Assembly (NCBI RefSeq): GCF_000002235.5 | Contig: NW_022145615.1 | Coordinates: 28,880,921 to 28,944,920 of the forward strand | Direction: 5' to 3' | From: Strongylocentrotus purpuratus | Taxonomy: Eukaryota > Echinodermata > Echinoidea > Camarodonta > Strongylocentrotidae | DNA: 64,000 nucleotides | In this document: positions 54,926 through 64,000 of the stretch, piece after piece | How the letters are laid out: each line of letters starts with the position of its first letter | Numbering within the stretch: position 1 is the first letter of the stretch | Made by a program: the position numbers and the translations under genes | Notes under the pieces: generated by a model | Told to the model about the DNA's origin: nothing | Databases searched by the model: none | Seen by the model: only the letters and a program-made list of their open reading frames with translations

Positions 54926-56514
54926 ATCGTGCCTGTGGTCGAAATCCTGATTGAGTGGTTCGTCGAACACGTACACCGCGTTCGAAACAGTTCCTATTCT
55001 ATCTCTATGATTATGGTTTTGCCGTCTGTTTAAGCTCATGAATGAAATATCAAGTTAGATAATTTGCATATGAACACAATTCATGTTTTACGTTATTAGT
55101 TTGTATATTGTAAGATATTGTTCAGTATTCTTGTTTTTAAAGTATCGATTGTACTAGTAAATTCATTATTTTTTTATTTTTTTTAACGTTTTCTAAACTG
55201 ATTTGTACCACAAGACTTTGTTTAGCTTTTTAAGAGGTTAGGCTCGACTAGCACATGTGCTATATCTGGCCCCTTTTCCAACCAATAGTTTCTTTTCTTG
55301 TACACTGTCGCTGATATAGTTGAAATATTTTTGATTTACTCCAATTTATGGAATTATTGTAAAAACAATTTAAAAATAATAGATCTAGCTAATAGTATAC
55401 ATTCTCAGATGTTATTGAATAATAATTTGACATTGTGTGTTGTGTGTGACTGCTAAAGCATGTGCATGCTACTATGCTTTACAACTAGGGGACCTACGCC
55501 CTTAAGTCATAAATGACAGTAATGAGGATTAATGCCCCCACAAAAGGGCACTACTATAGCACATCGACACGATTTTGTTCATGAGGCCTCACAGTTACGA
55601 GGCCATTGCTTTGTCATTGAACCATAACTGTACGCAGCGAGGGTTAGGGTAGGGGGCAGTTTCCATAAATTTAAAAAAAAAACAGAAAATGCAATAAATT
55701 TACAATAATTTATTGCATTTTACCCCGGTCCCCAGCATAAAAAATCCTCTGGACGGCCATGCATTATGGATCAAGGCAGGGGCACAATCTTTTGTAAACG
55801 CGTTTAAATGAGGTCAACGTAGCATGCGCAGTGCAGGTTTACGAATCCAGCTGCAGAGCCAGAATCATGCCTGGAGGAGCCAGAGAAGTAAACATAAACA
55901 GTACACCGTGGAACTGCGATTACGATGAACGTTTACGATGAGCGTTTCAAATCGCTCAATCTGCCTTCAAAATTGAGCATAAACGTATCCTCAGTCAAAT
56001 GGACGTTTTTTTTATTGATTGGACGCAGTCCGCGCGGTGCCGCCTTAAAGGATTCAAAAACGTTCATTTTGGGCCATTTTCAAGACAAAGGGTACTTTTT
56101 CAAAATTGTTCAAAATCTTTAGATTTTTTAGATCTTCAGTAGATCAAGATAGATGGTCATGATACCGACCCAGACCTACCAAGTCTCACACCTTTAGCTG
56201 GTCCCTTATACTTTGTTTGCATAGTAGAATAGTAAATGTTTAATTTACATTGTGTACTTTTTGTAAACACTACATGTACTTAACATTAAATAGATCAAAT
56301 TTGAAATGTAGTTCTTTTATTCAAAGTAAGGATTTATGACGGCTGTGCACTAAATTCATTTGGAAGTGTACAGGTTGATGTAATTGCTTCTCTATTGAAA
56401 TAAATGGTTACATTGTGAAATTTACCTTCAAAAGCGTAATTTGATTCATTTTACATTGTCATCAACCTAAATCACTAATCATGCAGTACCTCCTGCTTCA
56501 TGTAGGAATACACC
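54926..56514. other. 3' flank of gene C
   Basis: Contains the presumed 3' UTR. A possible AATAAA signal is at about 55,693 (GCAATAAATTT), 770 bp past the stop. A short ATG frame at 55,868 (MPGGARE) is too short to call. Otherwise no gene. Confidence 0.45.
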
Positions 56515-56925
56515 CCCTCTCTTTCTCTCTCTCTCTCTCTTCTCCACAATTCTACTGCCTTGAGAAGCTCCCTCTCCCTTCACTCTTTCCATCTCACTTC
56601 ATTTCTCTTTCACTCCCTTCTTTCCTCCCTCTTTCCCCATCTCTCGCTCTCTCTCTCTAACACACACACACACACACATTCTCTCTCTCTGTCTTTATGT
56701 CTGTCTGTCTCTACACCTGTAGCCATCTACCACTTTCTTTCCTCTACTTGTTGACCCATAACGTTATTGTTCATTTCATGCATATTTTTCTATTTTTCTC
56801 CATTCAAACTATTCATTTCACATCTAAGAAAATTCAGAATGTAAATAATTAAATAAAATACACGGATACAATACAATTTCCTCCTTTTTTTTCTCTCTGT
56901 AAAATTTATCGTCATAAATTATAGT
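56515..56925 (+). repeat. Segment repeated downstream of genes B and C, copy 2
   Basis: Collinear with 17,123-17,745 but without the 209 bp MITE, so it displays the empty target site at 56,720-56,722. Confidence 0.88.
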
Positions 56926-58200
56926 ATCTCAGCTACACATATACATACATGTATCTGCCTTTGGTACATGGACATGACATGAGTTAAATAAAACTTCAGA
57001 ACAAGCAAACCAACAAGGTCTACGGAGTATCGAAGAGTTGTTAAGGTTGCTCATTCTAAACAATTTTGTGCTAAACATTATTGTGTGGTGATCACACAAG
57101 CCCCTTATACTGACTTTGCCCTTCTCTAGGCCAATGCTTGAATAAATTTTGTTGTGAACCTCATGCACAGGCTGTTTTGTTTAGAACAAGTAACATGCAC
57201 AACGAGCGAATATGATGCTACCACTATGGTACTCCATGGTACTTTATAGAATGTAAGGTTCTTGTATAAATGAGCGGCTAGCGTTGAAATGTTTGTAAAC
57301 ATTCAAAGTCACAATGACCTATGTTAATCTTTCCTGGTATGTGTAGATGTGTCACTGTAAATCACAAAACTCAGATATACTCTTCTTTCTTTATACATGA
57401 AAATAATGTACACTGTACACAATTAGAAAATGCATGTAATGTAAAAATATTGAATTCTTTTCAGGCGTTGATATTGTTTAATAAAGACAAATATCACCCT
57501 TCCCTTTCTCTCTACACATTGCATGATATATACAATGTATTCATTCACATTATTAAAGCATTTCACATCATACAATTTTGCAGGAAAATACTAAGGAATA
57601 TTAAGAATAAAACTTCATTGGACATAGTAAACATCTGTCAGGAACATGTACATCAATAATAGTACAATCTACAAGTTGTTACGAACCTCATACAAATTAA
57701 GTTATGTTAATTTGCTCATGAGCAGAATGTTGGTTTGTGAAGATGATTAAAACATATTGTGACAGGTATCTTATTATTTGTTTTGTTTCAATACTGTTGC
57801 TACTGTTGTGTTGTGAAGTGCAGGAATATATGATTGTATAAACTAATGTCAACTTGTTGTGACAATGTAAATCTGATGTTCGTGTTCAAAGGAAAAAAAA
57901 TGATCACATGTTTTCTCTGCGGGAGGTACACTAGATTGATCCAATGCAGAAGAAATGCCATTCAACTCTGAAGTTACATACGCACAATAAGCAATATACA
58001 AAATGTACAATTTTGATAAATTACTTTCAAGTGAAAGAGTACAATAGCTTTTCGATGAATGAAAATGATTATGAATTATGTATTTAGATCCTCGTAATGT
58101 TGTTAATGCTGTTGAATTGTAAAATTATTGAATAAACTACCTCCGAAGAGGAAAATATTTTAAAAATACCTGAAGTTACTCATTCTGTTGGAGAAATAGA
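56926..58200. other. AT-rich region without a recognisable gene
   Basis: The longest open frame (57,321-57,659) has no domain or splice support. An AATAAA word occurs at about 58,131. Nothing else stands out. Confidence 0.45.
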
Positions 58201-58279
58201 GTGACACTCTTGGAAGAGCTTCAGTCTATCCTCCTAAAAGAAGTCAGATGCTCTTGGAAAGATAGAATGAGAAATGTGG

Positions 58280-58880
58280 AGGAAAGCTGGAAGGCACTAA
58301 GTCACTGTCACTCAGTCAGGGTTCAGGAAACAACACTCCTGCGAAACAGCCCTAGCAAAAAAGGACATCTGAATGGGCACAAGTATTGACAAAGTTAATC
58401 TTGTCGGTATAGTACTGCTTGACCTCGGCAGGCTTTCGATTTTGTAAACCATGTTACCCTGATTGAAAAACTGTCATGTTACCAAGTAGACTCGGTTACA
58501 TGTAAATGGTTTGTCTCCTATTTGAAGGATAGGAGTCAGAGAGATAGCTTGGAACATACTCTATCTGAAAAGTCGCCCATCACGTCAGGAGTCCCCCAGG
58601 GGTCCATACTAGGCCCCTTGGTATTCATTATAATGATGAATGATCTTCCTCTCCTTTGATAGTCAAATGGACATGTATGCTGATGATACAACAGTCAGCT
58701 CAAGTTGGAAAACTCTTGAAGCTGTGCAGCAAAGCTCTCTGAAGACCTATCCAAAATTGAAAAATGGTGTGCAAGCATCAAGATGGTAATAAATACTATG
58801 AAAACCAAGAGCATGTTTTTAAGCACCCATCATAAATTAAATCACTTACATTACATAGCAAATGGCCTGAAATTCGGGTA
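58280..58880 (+). pseudogene. Non-LTR reverse transcriptase fragment
   Basis: Frameshifted pieces encode SGFRKQHSCETAL, a [16 protein letters not shown] segment, [27 protein letters not shown] and MYADDTTVSS in the correct order for a non-LTR RT (fingers/palm, motifs through YADD). Several stops and frameshifts make it a dead copy. CR1/Jockey-like by eye. Confidence 0.85.
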
Positions 58881-59100
58881 CCACAAAGTCGGTCACAGCT
58901 ATTCTCGAGAAGCTTTTCACCAAGTACGGTCTGCCTCAACATGTGACAACATCGACAGAGTTCACAGAGTTCTTAGCCAACTACGACATATGCCACCATC
59001 ACACATCTCGCTATAATCCGCAGTCGAACAGAGGGGTTGTGCGATTCAATCGCGTAATCAAAGAAGCGTGAAAACTAGTATGACAGAAGGGAACACCTTT
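58880..59100 (+). pseudogene. Ty3/gypsy-type integrase core fragment
   Basis: One frame encodes AILEKLFTKYGLPQHVTT, TEFTEFLANYDICHHHTS and RYNPQSNRGVVRFNRVIKEA, which follow the end of a DDE integrase core (KYG.P, EF..F, YNPQSNG..ER.N). The metal-binding pattern is incomplete and there are no LTRs nearby. It follows the LINE RT at 58.28-58.88 kb, so two element types are fused. Confidence 0.7.
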
Positions 59101-59334
59101 GCTTAAGCGATCCAGATATGCCTGCCTACATATCGATCCACGCCTCATTCGTTTCCATCAGGTTAGCAACGAGGTACGGATGCAAACTCAATCAAGCCCC
59201 CAATGATAATTTATATGCTGAGAGAATCTTTGCGGGCCTAGATTACTTGCAACGAAAAGTGCCTAATGCAATTACAGTTGCATTCAAGGGCATTCTCGTG
59301 TGGAGCGTGAAAAAGACCAGGGACTACCTTGACA

Positions 59335-59935
59335 ACATGCCAGTAGAGAAGAAGAAGAAGAGGTATCTCATGGACGCAATGCAGCAGAGGAAAGCTTTCC
59401 TGAAGCTCTACCAGAATAGGAGTAAAAACATCAAGGAAGGTTCAGCTCAAAGTTACGCTTGGCAACATTCAAGAAGGAAGACAAACAAAAGGTAAAAGCA
59501 AAGCAATGTGCCAAGAGCACAGCCAATGTGTTTAAAGTGTGTGGAATGTTATGTACATCTATGAAGCCTGTTGAAGAGTTGTAACAGAAAGCCTAGAGTA
59601 GCAGGCAAATAGAAAAATTTCTGAAATGCCAAATCAAGTATTGGAAATGTACCTTTAAAGGTGGACAGGTGTTGTATTGGTGTAAATCTGAATTGAATAT
59701 TAAGTGCATATCTTTAGACTGAGTCTTTCAGTCGAGGAACTGGAGTTAATTCTACAATACATCATATCCGAGGTAATGACAAGCAAAGATGATCCAGCAG
59801 CAAGTTCTTCAGTGCTGACAGTGTCCACAGAAGACAAGGAAGATAAAAGAAAAGCCTTGAAGAAAAAAAAAATCTTTATTGAAGTGTCACCAATGAAGAA
59901 AAAGCGTTGTAGGCCATTTCCAGGCAATAGAATCA
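59335..59935 (+). pseudogene. Repeat-borne basic ORF, copy 1
   Basis: Encodes VEKKKKRYLMDAMQQRKAFL and LYQNRSKNIKEG, then further degraded pieces including LSVEELELILQ. The same block with fewer changes is at 60,160-60,660. Likely the N-terminal half of an uncharacterised transposon protein; family not recognised with certainty. Confidence 0.6.
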
Positions 59936-60159
59936 TACACCGAAGAACAAGTTATATTTGTTATATGTTGACTATATTTTGATGCATTGTAAGTTTTTAT
60001 GACAGTTTTGAAATTGTATTGTTACTCATCTATAAAATACAGACATGAGTTTGAGGGGGCGGATGATATCCGCTCCATTCAGGCATTTTGTCCTGAATTC
60101 GACGACTGGTTGGACCTGGAGGCAGATGAAATGGCTCCAACGATAGAAGTTTATTCAAA

Positions 60160-60660
60160 GTAGTTAGATTTGTTCAGAAGTTGAGGTATCTCATGGACGC
60201 AAAGCAGCAGAGGAAAGCATTCCTGAAGCTCTACCAGAATAGGAGTAAAAACATCAAGGAGTGTGTCGCTGAAAAGTTACGCTTAGCAAAACTGAAAAGG
60301 AAGACAAACAAAAAGTGCGTGGAATGTTATGTACATCTATAGAGCCTGTTGGAGAGTTGAAACAGAAAGCAGAGAGTAGCAGGTAAATGGAAACATTTCT
60401 GAAATGCCAAATCAAGTATTGGAAATGTACCTTTAAAGGTGGACTTAAACGACAGGATGCATTCAATCTAACAAGAAAGGGACAGAGTCTTTCAGTCGAG
60501 GAACTAGAGTTAAATCTAAAATAAATCATATCTGAGGTTATGATAAGCAAAGATGATCCAGCAGCAAGTTCTTCAGTGCAGGTGATGTCAACAGAAGACA
60601 AGGAAGAAAAAAAAAGCCTTGAAGGCCATTTCCAGGCGATAGATTCACACACCACAGAAT
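60160..60660 (+). pseudogene. Repeat-borne basic ORF, copy 2
   Basis: Shares RYLMDAKQQRKAFLKLYQNR and NIKECVAEKLRLAKLKRKTN, then WKCTFKGGLKRQDAFNLTRK and GQSLSVEELELNLK before a stop. Copy 1 lacks the LKRQDAF segment. Together the copies define the repeat protein better than either alone. Confidence 0.6.
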
Positions 60661-60699
60661 AAGGCATTATTTTTTCTGGATACAGAAGATGGCAAACTG

Positions 60700-61790
60700 T
60701 TAGATTGTAAAGGATTATGATGTTACTATGACTTGGATGCTGATAACGTTTATGGACAGTATATGGGAAAGACAGTCATTTTTACAAAGTTTAAGGATTT
60801 TAAAAAAATATTAATGTACAACTGTTGATAGAGAAGAGCTTATTTACTGTGAAAGAAGGATGTTTGTTGATGAAGTCCTGGATGATACTCTTACCGACTA
60901 TTACAGTGGTAATATAAGTGTATACAGTGTAATTGGGGCACATCGAGTTTCCCTCGTTATGATAGTGCTCGTTCTGACAAGATTCCACTGTACACTGATA
61001 ATATAGTTATACTTGTTGATTATATTTTGATGCTTTGTAAGTTTCTATGACAGTTTTGAAATTGTAATGTTACTCATTTCTTAAAAAGTACTTTCACGAA
61101 ATTGGTTTTATTTCGTAGGTAGCTATATTTGGAATCAAGAAAATCACTTGTCTCAATTTGTTTTCCTTATATCTTTGGCATAGATGGCGTAATTCCAGTT
61201 GGATGTACAGTGCTATAGTCACATGTTAGATTATCTAATGCATATGGAAACTATGTGTCAATAAATTGTTTGATCATGCACGTTTAGACAGTTTTGGTCT
61301 GATGACTATTCTGCCATGGATATTTACTTGTTCTTTCTTGTTTAGTTTTATAGATTAAAGTAAGTGTTTCTGTTTAATATTTGGTTTATTTAGATCCGAT
61401 ATTGGAAAATGAAATTATAACCAATGTTTGTGTAATTCTTATAAACTTAACGTGAACAATAAATGTTTAAGGAATGTGTATGTAGATCAAGTGTTTCATG
61501 TATGGAGGAGTTTAAAAGCAGTGGTCTAAATGATTACTGTCGCCCACTGGGCACATAACACTGTGAAGTAAATAGCACCTGACCACTTCAATAACAGAGA
61601 AGAGAATTTAAACCGCAGAGAATAGCAGAGAATGTAAACCCAGGTTTAACATTCCATTTCAAAAGTCAGGATTAACTTAAACCTAGGTTTTAGTCAGGCC
61701 TAACTTTGTAGAAATTGTATAGATATTTTAACCTGGGGTACACCTAGTAAAAGTCTGGCTTATTAAAGTCAGGTGCAACTAGTTTTCCCC
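60700..61790. other. Decayed repeat sequence without coding content
   Basis: Pieces around 60,950-61,080 (TTCCCTCGTTATGATAGTGC..ACACTGATAATATAGTTATA) recur at about 62,200-62,345, so this is dispersed repeat DNA. CCTAGGTTTAA/AAACCTAGG palindromes lie at 61,630-61,740. Confidence 0.5.
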
Positions 61791-62060
61791 AATGGCGTAT
61801 TTGTTGGATATTCAGAGAAGAAGACACTATTACAACAAATTATTGCAAATGATGAGACCTGAGAGACCTCTTGTGGAAAGAAAAAACTCCTTTCATGTTT
61901 ATGGCGACGACAAATTTTTGCAATGATACTGATTCACAAAACAAACAACAATTTTCATCACCAAAGAGCTGACTGCAGCACAGCAGAGACACATATTGCG
62001 CGCGGATGCATTGCCTGTTTATCTGCAAGTTCTGACCACCTTGCGATTCTATGCCGTTGG
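61791..62060 (+). pseudogene. PIF/Harbinger-like transposase N-terminal fragment
   Basis: Starts at ATG 61,792 (MAYLLDIQRRRHYYNKLL), then NSFHVYGDDKFLQ, a stop, then FTKQTTIFITKELTAAQ and ALPVYLQVLTTLRFYAVG. The R..F....LF.RFRF..... LQVL..LRFFA.G order is that of animal Harbinger transposases. The DDE core is absent; a possible donor (GTTGG|TAAG) follows. Broken by at least one stop. Confidence 0.7.
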
Positions 62061-62739
62061 TAAGTTTTTAACATTATTTTGGATACTTTATTTGCTCATT
62101 GAAATTTAATGCTTAATATTTTCTGAATCTGAGGGATTTATATTTTCAGTAAGTTTGTAAGATTTTTATAGTACGACAATCCTTGAAACTAAAAAGTTTG
62201 CCTCGTTATGATAGTGCTTGCTCTGGCAAGGTTCCGCTATACACTGATAATAGAGTTATATACATGTATGTTGATTAAATTTTAATGCTTTGTAAATTTT
62301 TATGACGCTTTTGAAATTGTAATGCTACTCATTTATAAAGTACAGACATGAACGAACATTATATTCGGAAGAAGTTTATTCAGAGTAGTGAGATTTGTTC
62401 AGAAGTTTATCAGTGTTAGTTTTACATTGTTTGAGGGAGCTAAATAATGTATTGACATTGCTTTTGTTTTTTTATTGTGCTTTACTTTAAAAATGTATAC
62501 CACTGTGATGATGTAACTGATTGATGATTAATAAAGACTCTTTGTTTGTCCCTCACAGAATCGCTGTGCCCATCATTGATCTTGACCACCTCACATCATA
62601 ATCATCACTAATAATTACACTGTATACTATCATTACCATTATCATCATCATAATTACAAGAAAGGTTTCAGTAAAGATGTGCATACTTGAGGTAGAATGT
62701 AATACAATGATAGTTCAATTATATCTTATTTACCTTCAC

Positions 62740-63148
62740 TACAGTCCGATGAAATTCCACAAGAGTTCCCAGAAGACGGGACAATTGCACAAAAGCAGGC
62801 ATATCTCAAAAAAGTGGTGAGGAAGGTGATTGCGCATGTCTGGGCGCCAGTCAACCAGAACGACATCAGCAGCATCACTTCGGCACCTGATAAGTTCAGT
62901 TACGGCATGAGCAGAGAAATGCAGGACTTGCCTTATGTTTACTGCCACTGTAAAAGAGGTTACAAAATTAGACTCGTATCTAAATCATTATCTCATGTCT
63001 GGGAACCAGAAAACCAGAATGAACAAAGCAGCATCACATCTGCACCTGACCACTTCAATTACGGCATGAGCAGAGAAATGCTGGACTTGCAGTATGTTTA
63101 CTGCCACTGTACAAGAGGTTACAAAATTAGACTAACAACCAAAATCTA
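62740..63148 (+). pseudogene. Transposon-type protein with internal duplication
   Basis: An open frame encodes two near-identical blocks: SSITSAPDKFSYGMSREMQD..YVYCHCKRGYKIRL and SSITSAPDHFNYGMSREMLD..YVYCHCTRGYKIRL, about 53 residues each. The preceding sequence is open as PEDGTIAQKQAYLKKVVRK. This is unlike any host gene in the window and is probably part of the downstream mobile protein. Confidence 0.5.
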
Positions 63149-63329
63149 AATCATTAAAGTTCCTTTAGCCCTTTCAACCATTCAACTGTATTCAACTGGG
63201 GTGGTCAAACTGAAGAGTGGTCAAGAGTTCAAGTTGAGAACAGGCAAAAGACGAAAATCATCAGGGTGTCTAAGAAAAGGGACAAGTTCATCGCTTGCTT
63301 CAAGAAGAGGATTGGGGAATTTTGACAGC

Positions 63330-64000
63330 ACGTTCCCTGTGTGAAACAACAGTTTCAGGCACTATCTGACTGCCTGCCGGTGAATGTATCATGCAAATGG
63401 TCATTGCAGAGAACTATGTATGTGTGCCTTTGGAGGAGGTGCAGAGCGGCTACTGGAGTCAGAATGGAGTTACTCTGCACCCGATTGTTGTATATTATCA
63501 ACACAACAACAATGAGCTTGCCCACCACAGCATGGTAGCTGTGTCGGACAAAAAGGAACACAACTCAACTACTGTAATTGCAATATTACGCAAGGTGATT
63601 CCTCGATTGCAAAAGTTGGTAGCCTGTTACCTCAATTATCACGTGTACACTACTAGAACGACAGCTGTACATCTCAATACCGGAACAGAACAATGTTTTC
63701 CGTGCCCAATGGAACTACTTTGAGGCGGGGCACGGCAAAGGGTCCTGCGACGGAATTGGTGGGACTGCAAACGTATGGCTGACAATGAAGTGAAAAGGAA
63801 GTTTGTTATTCAGGATGCGAACAATTTTTTTCGCATGGGCTATATATATTTGTGTCCAAAGAGGAGTGTGTCCAGAAGACAACACATGGTTGCCAGCTGA
63901 AGTATCACAAATTTGTCAAGAGCCAAGATCCTACAAAATGACTACACCAAATGGCAGTGTGTTCATCGAGGAATAGGTTACATCTGAGAGAGATGCCCAT
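63330..64000 (+). pseudogene. EAGHGKG-type mobile-element protein, degraded, runs off the window
   Basis: Frameshifted pieces encode MVIAENYVCVPLEEVQSGYW, GVTLHPIVVYYQH, HHSMVAVSDKKEHNSTTVIA and QWNYFEAGHGKGSCDGIGGT. I recognise this order as a protein common in marine-invertebrate genomes and borne by repeats; Asp/His/Glu residues in DFAEN-, SDD- and EAGHGKG-like motifs hint at a nuclease-like core, which is inference. The first of these motifs reads IAEN here, so the copy is changed as well as frameshifted. Confidence 0.6.

Noticed and set aside
57321..57659. 112-codon open frame
   Set aside because: AT-rich composition, no domain, no splice context and no homologous block elsewhere in the window.
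1..64000. Prokaryotic features (operons, ribosome binding sites, rho-independent terminators)
   Set aside because: All supported genes are intron-split with GT..AG boundaries, so bacterial signals are not meaningful here.

Overview
The window looks like nuclear DNA from a marine invertebrate deuterostome, most likely an echinoderm such as a sea urchin. The grounds are short phase-compatible exons with GT..AG introns, CUB/LDLa/EGF/SEA modules, a very high load of tRNA-derived SINEs, MITEs, non-LTR retrotransposon fragments and poly-G/poly-C runs, and no bacterial gene layout. The species is inference; the intron-exon structure and repeats are read directly from the sequence.

Three plus-strand protein-coding genes can be assembled by hand. 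(A) About 3.6-6.4 kb: an unrecognised, very acidic protein with up to five small phase-1 exons, 5' end not found, interleaved with three copies of a poly-G repeat; a tRNA-Ser(AGA) gene lies on the minus strand at 5.75 kb. (B) 10,877-16,397: a complete five-exon type I membrane protein of 311 residues: signal peptide, one CUB domain, one LDL-receptor class A module, a transmembrane helix and a 70-75 residue tail. (C) 22,067-54,925: a 22-exon gene of 913 codons whose exon phases all agree. It encodes a leishmanolysin-type (peptidase M8) metalloprotease with HEIYH, a third His and a Met-turn Met. Two EGF modules, an SEA domain, four calcium-binding-type EGF modules, one transmembrane helix and a very short cytoplasmic tail follow. 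M8 plus SEA plus EGF stalk is the most notable biology in the window.

Around the genes: 1-3.2 kb is AT-rich with simple repeats. 7.36-8.97 kb is a ~110 bp GC-palindrome tandem array carrying a TTAA-flanked insertion. 11.1-11.96 kb is a tandem repeat in intron 1 of gene B. 17.8-19.45 kb is a satellite built on GCATTCGAG-like words, split by an insertion and followed by a degraded LINE with a YADD core. Introns of gene C hold MITEs, SINEs, LINE tails, a GTGCCCCTTTT-type satellite, and a three-level nested insertion (SINE, then a 1.95 kb inverted-repeat element, then a 0.86 kb CACTG-ended element).

58.2-64.0 kb, downstream of gene C, is a graveyard of mobile-element coding sequence: LINE reverse transcriptase, a Ty3/gypsy-type integrase piece, a duplicated basic ORF, a PIF/Harbinger-like transposase N-terminus, and a repeat-borne protein with an EAGHGKG motif. 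Genes B and C both encode secretory-pathway cell-surface proteins on the same strand, but nothing in the sequence shows that they act together.
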